A stretch of DNA of 7,715 nucleotides from Deltaproteobacteria bacterium UBA2957. Its GTDB lineage: Bacteria > Myxococcota_A > UBA796. Below are positions 1 through 4,968 of the stretch, piece after piece. Numbering within the stretch: position 1 is the stretch's first letter; each line of letters begins with the position of its first letter. The position numbers and the translations under genes are program-made. Below the pieces are notes generated by a model. That model saw only the letters and a program-made list of their open reading frames with translations, searched no databases and was not told where the DNA came from. The stretch covers positions 1 through 7,715 of the forward strand of contig DEBL01000061.1 of the NCBI GenBank assembly GCA_002348535.1, given 5' to 3'.

Positions 1-1528
1 TGCGTTCGAAGTTCTGCAGCACTCGCTCGTGATTGGCTCGGACAATCCGACCGAGACTCGGGTCGACGAACAGGTGACTGTCGGTGTCGCCCAACCCAGC
101 TGGAACCTCGTCTTCGAGGCGCTGGCGCTGCTCGTTCATCGCGGTTTGGAGTTGCTCGATTCGGCGCTGCCAATGCGCCACAAGCATGGAGTGAGCCGGT
201 CGACGGATGGTTTCCGTGCGCTCCACCAACTGGGTCTCGAGGCGCAGCTCGATGTGGTTGCCTTGAAACTGGGCTCGGAACCCGTTTTCGACCCCCGAAC
301 GACTGGCTCGCCTGCGGTCACGCAGGTTTCCTTCGTCGTCCATCAGGTTGATGACGAGCTCTTCCTCAGCGTCCAGTCGCTCGTAGTCTGCGGCTCGAAT
401 GCGTGTCGCCGTCATTTGGTTGTCGGTCTGAAGGATTCGGTAAAACTCACCATCAATCAGCAACGGCCGACGCTCGGTGATGACATGCTGTACCTCGGTC
501 TCAGACCGAATCTCCGCGTCCAACTCATCGGCTTCGCGCTTGAGGGCACTGATGCCGGTCGCCAGCGAGTAGCCGTGCCGGTGAATGCTGTCTTGGACGA
601 TTTCTTGCAGGAGGACCCGTTGACTGGGTCGGCTCCACAGCGCGTGCGGCAACAGAAAACAATCCATGAGGTTAACCGCCGACCGGCCGTGCAAGAAGGC
701 CGACGTGCGCAGCAGTCGAACCACCTTCTTCCACCGTCGGTCGTACAGACGGAGGGGACCATCCGGCATGGCTCCAGTTTCGTTGGCTTCGTCAATGCGG
801 TGGCGAGCGACTTGGACCACATTGAGGACTTCTGCTGGGACCTCGACACCGTCAATGCCGTCGGACCATCGGTTCAGTTGCTCGGTGGTGAGCTTTAAGT
901 CGGAGTCGACATTGTCAGCGTACACGTCGCGCGTGTCGGTGATCATGGAGAGGAAGGCCTTGCCGCTGCGCACGTTGGCCATTTCGTAGCGAATCAAGAA
1001 ACGGTCCCAGAGGGGCGATAGCGACTCGCCGGCCGGGGGCAGCTCATTGGAAGCCGTCAGGATGGCCCGAATATCCACTTGGACATCTTGGTCGCCGTTT
1101 CGGTAGACCCGCTCGTTCAGTACGGTAAGGAGTGCGTTCTGGATGGCTGGACCCGCCTTCCAAATCTCGTCCAAGAAGATGACATCAGAGCCCGGCAAGT
1201 ACCCCTCGATCCGCCGCTCGTAGCGGTCTTCTTCGCGGAGTTTGCGAATCGATACCGGTCCAAAAATCTCGTCCGGTGTCGAGAATCGGCTCATCAGGTA
1301 TTCGAAGGCCCGTCCCGATGCGAAGGCGTGCTTGAGGCGTCGCGCGACCAAACTCTTGCCGACCCCCGGTGGCCCGAGCAAAAAGATGCTCTCGCCAGCG
1401 ACCGCGGTAAGCAGGGCGAGCCGGACCGGTTCGTCGCGGTCGTACAATCCCGTGCAGAGGCGCTCAAGCAGTCCGGCGATTTGGGGCCTCGGCGACGCGG
1501 GCGCCGCAACCGCATCGGGTTCAGACAT
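1..1528 (-). CDS. ravA: RavA-type MoxR AAA+ ATPase (C-terminal end cut off by window edge)
   Basis: This is a cytosolic AAA+ ATPase of the MoxR family, RavA subgroup. In E. coli RavA forms a hexamer, works with the VWA-domain protein ViaA and binds the lysine decarboxylase LdcI; the pair is linked to respiratory complexes and aminoglycoside sensitivity. Reading from ATG 1528, 509 codons are visible. Walker A is GPPGVGKS (residues 52-59), Walker B VIFLDE (116-121), sensor 1 TASNE (158-162), an LWDRFLIR arginine segment (173-180) and a YDRRWKK sensor-2 segment (262-268). The stretches EYLMSRFSTPDEIFGP and DEIWKAGPAIQNALL are RavA-specific rather than general MoxR. Residues from about 330 match the extended discontinuous region of RavA, with a charged, probably helical stretch near 450-475. 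E. coli RavA has 498 residues and the visible end aligns with its last segment, so only a few residues should be missing. No in-frame ATG, GTG or TTG precedes 1528 nearby, and no clear Shine-Dalgarno is seen. The AAA+ part is certain; which partner it uses here is not shown. Confidence 0.93.
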   Translation of the reverse strand, partial: MSEPDAVAAPASPRPQIAGLLERLCTGLYDRDEPVRLALLTAVAGESIFLLGPPGVGKSLVARRLKHAFASGRAFEYLMSRFSTPDEIFGPVSIRKLREEDRYERRIEGYLPGSDVIFLDEIWKAGPAIQNALLTVLNERVYRNGDQDVQVDIRAILTASNELPPAGESLSPLWDRFLIRYEMANVRSGKAFLSMITDTRDVYADNVDSDLKLTTEQLNRWSDGIDGVEVPAEVLNVVQVARHRIDEANETGAMPDGPLRLYDRRWKKVVRLLRTSAFLHGRSAVNLMDCFLLPHALWSRPSQRVLLQEIVQDSIHRHGYSLATGISALKREADELDAEIRSETEVQHVITERRPLLIDGEFYRILQTDNQMTATRIRAADYERLDAEEELVINLMDDEGNLRDRRRASRSGVENGFRAQFQGNHIELRLETQLVERTETIRRPAHSMLVAHWQRRIEQLQTAMNEQRQRLEDEVPAGLGDTDSHLFVDPSLGRIVRANHERVLQNFER

Positions 1529-1593
1529 TGCGCGACCCGGTTGCGGTGGAAGGCACGTCTGCTGGAACTGAACTGGGTCGGTGCATGACTCCC

Positions 1594-1620
1594 CCGGGTC
1601 GACAACCGTTGTTGGCCCGG
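1594..1620. repeat. 27-bp imperfect palindrome at the ravA transcription start (operator candidate)
   Basis: Two 13-base arms flank one central C at 1607. The left arm reads CCGGGTCGACAAC (1594-1606), and the reverse complement of the right arm (1608-1620) reads CCGGGCCAACAAC, so 11 of 13 positions pair. The inner ACAAC-C-GTTGT core and outer CCGGG/CCCGG ends are perfect. It touches the predicted ravA -10 element and covers the predicted start site, where a bound dimeric repressor would block transcription. The single-base centre makes it a poor RNA hairpin unless several bases open, and there is no T-run, so a protein binding site fits better than a terminator. It could also serve the divergent deacetylase operon. 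The regulator is unknown. Confidence 0.45.
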
Positions 1621-1648
1621 TTTTAGGCTAACGGAGAGTCTCAGTCAA
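1620..1648 (-). promoter_or_regulatory. Predicted housekeeping-sigma promoter of ravA
   Basis: On the minus strand a -35 element TTGACT (1643-1648) is followed after exactly 17 bases by TAAAAC (1620-1625), which matches the TATAAT consensus at four of six positions. The predicted transcription start is near 1613, giving a leader of about 85 bases before the ravA ATG at 1528. The fit is by eye only. Confidence 0.5.
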
Positions 1649-1693
1649 GCGAAATGACGGCTCAACTATCCGGATGAAGGCGCATGGGGGCCG

Positions 1694-2824
1694 ATGAAAA
1701 TCGTGTTTCCGGCGGCGTCAAAACCATTGGATCTGTACGGCACTGGGATAGTCCTGCTTGGGGAGGACGGACAATCTGTGGAACCCGTGCGCACCGCATC
1801 ACTGTGGGATGAGTCCCCCGCTCACGCCCACGCCCGCAGTCGCATGCCCGTTTGGTTTCATGAACTTTACACCGGCGGCATCCACCCCGATGCGCGGTTT
1901 CCGCGCGACCGCTACAACCGCATTGCTCACCGGCTTTCCGCGGGAGAAGCAGCAGAGCTGGTGCGCATACAGACCGCCCCGATGGCCAGTCGGGACGACA
2001 TCTTGTTGGCGCATGACGCACGCTACGTAGACCGGTTTTTGTGCGGATCGATGGACCCCAAGGAACGGCGCCGCATTGGACTGAGGCCATGGACCCCATC
2101 CCTCATTCCCCGCACGCTTCGGCTGATGGGGGGTGCCATAGCGGCCTTGAACCATGTTTCACAGTACGGCGGGCTCGCAGCCAATATGGCGGGCGGCACG
2201 CACCATGCTCACCGTGATTTTGGCTCCGGGTACTGCGTGTTCAACGACCTCGCTGTGTGTGCCAAACTCGCGACGCAACGACTGGGATTTCAGCGGGTGG
2301 TCATTTTGGACCTCGATGTGCACCAAGGCGATGGCACCGCCACCATTTTAGAGGACGACAGCCAAGCCCTCACCGTGTCTGTGCACTGCGGCGAGAACTT
2401 TCCGTTTCGCAAGGCGGTCAGCGATCATGACTTGGTGGTGGGCGCCGGGACCGGTGACGAAGCATACTTGGCTGTGGTGGCCGAATCGATTGAAATCGCG
2501 ATGGGCTTCGGGCCCGAGTTGTTGTTGTTCCAAGGCGGCGTGGACGGTCTGGAGACCGATGCATTGGGACGACTCGCCCTTTCGCGGTTGGCCCTGCAGC
2601 AGCGCAACCGTTCGGTCTACGAAGCCGCAGTGGCCGCCGGGGTGCCGTGTGTGGTGTTCATGGGGGGCGGGTATTCAAACCCGATTGGCCCCACCGTTGA
2701 CGCATTCACGGACCTGTTTATCGACGCGGCGAGGGCCAACGCACACGTGCAGCGGTCGGCGGTCAACCAAGGGGGCGTCGCTCGGGGTGGCCCAGGCGAG
2801 CACGCGCGCGAAGTCGGGGTCTGA
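1694..2824 (+). CDS. Histone deacetylase superfamily protein (zinc-dependent deacetylase/amidohydrolase)
   Basis: This is a cytosolic arginase-fold metal hydrolase of the HDAC/AcuC superfamily, which removes acyl groups from acetyl-lysine or acetylated amines. Numbered from ATG 1694, it has the tandem histidines in GGTHHAH (H170, H171), zinc ligands D208 and H210 in LDLDVHQGDG, the third zinc ligand D284 in QGGVDGLETD, and the catalytic tyrosine Y327 in GGGYS. All main catalytic residues are present, so it should be active. The substrate cannot be read from the sequence: no acetoin genes or acetyl-CoA synthetase lie nearby, so AcuC is not supported. The start is uncertain. ATG 1694 gives 376 residues, but recognisable family sequence begins at M51 (ATG 1844, MPVWFHELYTGG), which would give 326 residues, closer to the usual size. 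GTG 1778 behind GGGAGG (1761-1766) is a third option. I kept 1694 because the frame is open and its codon use looks coding. It is followed after 3 bases by a zinc-knuckle gene. Confidence 0.9.
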   Translation: MKIVFPAASKPLDLYGTGIVLLGEDGQSVEPVRTASLWDESPAHAHARSRMPVWFHELYTGGIHPDARFPRDRYNRIAHRLSAGEAAELVRIQTAPMASRDDILLAHDARYVDRFLCGSMDPKERRRIGLRPWTPSLIPRTLRLMGGAIAALNHVSQYGGLAANMAGGTHHAHRDFGSGYCVFNDLAVCAKLATQRLGFQRVVILDLDVHQGDGTATILEDDSQALTVSVHCGENFPFRKAVSDHDLVVGAGTGDEAYLAVVAESIEIAMGFGPELLLFQGGVDGLETDALGRLALSRLALQQRNRSVYEAAVAAGVPCVVFMGGGYSNPIGPTVDAFTDLFIDAARANAHVQRSAVNQGGVARGGPGEHAREVGV

Positions 2825-2827
2825 ACG

Positions 2828-3199
2828 GTGAATGATCCGACGTGTGCACGGTGCGGTCGCGTGATGACGGAGCGATCGAACTGGACCCGGCAGCAGGTGG
2901 TGAAGTATTGCTCAAAGCGGTGTCGAACGCGCCGGATTCGGCCCGTAGACCGACGCCTCGAGGAGGCCATGATCGACCTGCTGGCGAGTCGCCCGGCCAC
3001 GAGCAGCGTGTGTCCATCAGAAGCCGCTCGGGTGGTGAATGCGGAGCAATGGAGACCGCTGATGGAGCAGGCCCGAATGGCCGCGAGGCGCTTGGTCGCC
3101 GCAGGTCGGGCGGAGATCACACAGTCCGGTCGGGTTGTCGACCCATCCACCGCGAAAGGGCCCATTCGGGTGCGTCGGAGCGCGACCTTCGACGGTTAG
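2828..3199 (+). CDS. Small DUF2256 + DUF3253 domain protein (zinc-knuckle fusion)
   Basis: This is a 123-residue protein of unknown function with two parts. Residues 5-35 carry a zinc-knuckle pattern CARC (C6, C9) and YCSKRC (C28, C32), with a conserved W19 and basic residues around it, as in DUF2256. Residues 40-115 form a predicted mainly helical, arginine-rich region with the CPSEAAR and WRPLMEQARMAARRLVAAGRAEITQSG pattern of DUF3253; this looks like a small winged-helix-like fold, though that is my inference. The start is the GTG at 2828, which lies 3 bases after the stop of the deacetylase gene and has no good ribosome site of its own, so translation is probably coupled to the upstream gene. 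Proteins joining these two domains exist in several bacterial groups, and DUF2256 genes often sit beside photolyase or cryptochrome genes, but none is present here. The gene ends 15 bases before the convergent stop of the glycosylase gene. Confidence 0.8.
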   Translation: MNDPTCARCGRVMTERSNWTRQQVVKYCSKRCRTRRIRPVDRRLEEAMIDLLASRPATSSVCPSEAARVVNAEQWRPLMEQARMAARRLVAAGRAEITQSGRVVDPSTAKGPIRVRRSATFDG

Positions 3200-3214
3200 G
3201 GTGTCTTCACTTCG

Positions 3215-4015
3215 TTAAACGCGCGCCACCTGACAGCGCGGGCAGTGGTACAGCGTGCGCTGGCGCTGGGTCGAGACCGTGATGGGTTCGTCGCATGCGA
3301 TGCAGAACCGTTTTTTGTACACCATCAGTCGTTCTCGCTTTGGCAAGGCTCGCGGGGAGCCACCGTCGAAACGGGTAATGATGCGGTTGGTCTGCACCCC
3401 AATGTGGAGCCAGTCCACGGCGGTATCCCACAGTGCCGCTAAGGTGTCTTCGCTGAGTTGATTGGCGGGAGTGAAGGGGTCGAGTCGATGCTGGAACAGC
3501 AACTCGGACCGGTACACGTTGCCGATCCCGGCGACCGCGCTTTGGTCAAGGAGGATGGCTCCAATCGCACTGCGGCGTTTGGACAGCGATGCGATGAAAT
3601 GTTCCGCATCGAATTCGTCCAACAACGGGTCTGGGCCCAGTCGGTGCACCACGTCTTTTCGGCCTCTGTGGGTCAACACCTCGCACCGAGTGGGCCCGCT
3701 GAGGTCCACGCAGCGTTTGTCGTTCATCAGTCGCATACGCGTGTTCTGACCCGGAGTCTGTGGCGGGAGTTTCCGCTTTCGAAACCGCCCGAATAGGCCC
3801 AAGTGAATGTGCACCCACAGCCCCTTTGTGCCGTCATCCACGAACTCGTAAAACAGGTGCTTTCCGTGGGCAGTCGCGCGCTTAAACTTCAGCCCATCGA
3901 GCCGGTCAGCCCCTTCAGAAAACCGCCCTTGAGGAGAAGCGACCGAGACGACGCTGCCGCCAAACCATTTGTGGTGGTCGCGCGCGAGCCTATGAATGGT
4001 GTGTCCTTCGGGCAT
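3215..4015 (-). CDS. nei: Nei/Fpg-family DNA glycosylase / AP lyase (Nei1-like)
   Basis: This is a bifunctional base-excision repair enzyme that removes oxidised bases (mainly pyrimidines in Nei proteins) and cuts the abasic site by beta/delta-elimination. The 266 residues are full length. The mature N-terminus is the catalytic P2-E3 of MPEGHT; K52 in GKHLF is the conserved lysine of the N-terminal domain. The helix-two-turn-helix is DQSAVAGIGNVYRSELLF (158-175, with N166), and the C-terminal zinc finger has C238, C241, C258 and C261. RFSEGADRLDG and HIHLGLFGRF resemble M. tuberculosis Nei1 (Rv2464c) more than E. coli Fpg. A strong ribosome site GGGAGGGGG (4017-4025) stands just before the ATG and fixes the start. 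The gene lies 124 bases downstream of the flavoprotein gene on the same strand, so it may share its transcript or use its own weak promoter (TTGACC at 4090-4095 with a poor -10). All expected catalytic and zinc residues are present. Confidence 0.95.
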   Translation of the reverse strand: MPEGHTIHRLARDHHKWFGGSVVSVASPQGRFSEGADRLDGLKFKRATAHGKHLFYEFVDDGTKGLWVHIHLGLFGRFRKRKLPPQTPGQNTRMRLMNDKRCVDLSGPTRCEVLTHRGRKDVVHRLGPDPLLDEFDAEHFIASLSKRRSAIGAILLDQSAVAGIGNVYRSELLFQHRLDPFTPANQLSEDTLAALWDTAVDWLHIGVQTNRIITRFDGGSPRALPKRERLMVYKKRFCIACDEPITVSTQRQRTLYHCPRCQVARV

Positions 4016-4016
4016 T

Positions 4017-4025
4017 CCCCCTCCC
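4017..4025 (-). promoter_or_regulatory. Ribosome binding site of nei
   Basis: On the minus strand GGGAGGGGG lies one base before the ATG at 4015, with its GGAG core about 5-6 bases from the start. It confirms the MPEGHT start, whose second-residue proline is essential for catalysis. Confidence 0.7.
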
Positions 4026-4139
4026 GTAGCTCTATGGGTAGACCCGCCGTGCGGGCCATGCCAACCCTGTTTGGCGCAAGCTTGGGGTGGGTCAAACCAG
4101 AGAAGAGGTTATTCCTGAACTATGATTCGGAGGAAATTC

Positions 4140-4754
4140 TCAGGGTACGAGCCACGTGGCTTCATCGCCATCCGGTCCAAAGCGGTACAGAGCGCGGCGG
4201 TGACCCCGGGCGTGCAGGTAGAGCCACTCGATTTCGGTCACATGAGCGCGGACAGACGCGAAGTGATCGGCGCCGTCGTTGCTGGCCTCGGCGTCGAAGG
4301 CAACGTCGAGCGGTGCGTCGATGGGCGAACCCGGCGCTTGCGTGACTTGGTAGCAGACCCGGCTGAACGGCCGTGTATTGGCCCAGTTGGTGTCGAGAGC
4401 CGGTCCGTCGAGTACCTCAAGCCGCACGCGAACGCGCAGCTGTATCTTGGCCTTGGGTGCGTAAAAGTGCATGACAGCATGGGGCGATTCGGAGCACTCC
4501 GTGAACTTGTCGGAGCGACGGTCGGTGTTGAACCCGAGCCATCGTTCGGCTGAGTTGCATGCGCGCAACACCACACTGCGCGCTCGCGGGCGACCGTCTT
4601 GAGTCACTGTGGCCAAGGTGGCGATGTGAAAGTTGGATTTGGCGTCGACCGCGCCGCGCGTGAGAATCGACCATGCGTGCTGCAAGCTGCCCTCGAGGTC
4701 GTCGTAGCAGTGCAGCCGGTTGTGGTGCGGTCTTGGGTCGCCTTCGTTTGCCAT
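4140..4754 (-). CDS. Pyridoxamine 5'-phosphate oxidase-like FMN-binding protein (Alr4036 family)
   Basis: This is a 204-residue split-barrel flavoprotein of the Alr4036 / Pyridox_oxase_2 type, expected to bind FMN as a dimer in the cytosol. The signature TLATVTQDGRPRARSVVLR (46-64) forms the first barrel strands, followed by FNTDRRSDK (75-83) at the flavin phosphate and the HAVMHFYAPKAKIQLRVR strands (92-109). The C-terminus EIEWLYLHARGHRRALYRF ending in WLVP is typical of this subfamily and differs from true PdxH, whose C-terminal substrate residues I do not see. It should therefore not be called the vitamin B6 enzyme; the substrate is unknown. The frame is open up to ATG 4916, but the extra 54 residues are unlike the family, while ATG 4754 (MANEGDP) has AGGGGG at 4766-4771 about 11 bases before it. 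It is the first gene of a probable pair with nei and is transcribed divergently from lhr. Confidence 0.88.
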   Translation of the reverse strand: MANEGDPRPHHNRLHCYDDLEGSLQHAWSILTRGAVDAKSNFHIATLATVTQDGRPRARSVVLRACNSAERWLGFNTDRRSDKFTECSESPHAVMHFYAPKAKIQLRVRVRLEVLDGPALDTNWANTRPFSRVCYQVTQAPGSPIDAPLDVAFDAEASNDGADHFASVRAHVTEIEWLYLHARGHRRALYRFGPDGDEATWLVP

Positions 4755-4787
4755 GCTGTAGTCCGCCCCCTGTTTGTGTGTTTGTGC

Positions 4788-4793
4788 AGTGTA
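4788..4793 (-). promoter_or_regulatory. Possible -10 element for the flavoprotein gene
   Basis: TACACT on the minus strand matches TATAAT at four of six positions and would start transcription near 4781, giving a leader of about 27 bases with a ribosome site. No convincing -35 hexamer is seen 17 bases upstream, so this is a weak call. Confidence 0.25.
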
Positions 4794-4950
4794 GCCCCTC
4801 ATCGCTCTCACGTCGGGGCCTCGCCACTCGGGTGCTAACAACAGGGCAACGGCCCGGTTTGTTCCGCGCGGGTCCAAACGCCCGAGGGCCGCACTGTTTC
4901 CGCAAAAATACCCCAACAGGGACGGGTCGGTGGTCTCCCGTTGTTACATA

Positions 4951-4961
4951 GAGGTGGGGGG
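4951..4961 (+). promoter_or_regulatory. Ribosome binding site of lhr
   Basis: GAGGTGGGGGG ends 7 bases before the GTG at 4969. The in-frame TGA at 4963-4965 rules out any earlier start, so this site and the stop together fix the lhr start. Confidence 0.65.
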
Positions 4962-4968
4962 TTGAGTT

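Noticed and set aside
29..898. A 289-codon open frame on the plus strand
   Set aside because: It is antisense to the ravA frame, which is continuous and family-like over the same bases; no domain is seen in the shadow product.
1727..1752. Promoter TTGGAT...GATAGT for the deacetylase operon inside its own N-terminal segment
   Set aside because: The spacing is only 14 bases and both hexamers are poor matches.
3200..3214. Bidirectional terminator between the convergent zinc-knuckle and nei genes
   Set aside because: The 15-base gap has no inverted repeat, and I found no convincing stem with a T-run in the flanking gene ends.
4042..4056. Hairpin CCCGC-CGT-GCGGG as a terminator between the flavoprotein gene and nei
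   Set aside because: The stem is only 5 bases with a 3-base loop and no T-run on either strand follows.
4755..4916. N-terminal extension of the flavoprotein to ATG 4916
   Set aside because: The extra 54 residues are unlike the Alr4036 family, while ATG 4754 has a ribosome site and begins at the family's usual position.
4924..4950. PafBC-type damage-inducible promoter for lhr
   Set aside because: GGGTCGGTG resembles the upstream box, but the -10-like TACATA is 12 bases away rather than 8 and lacks the final T, so it cannot be called as a feature.
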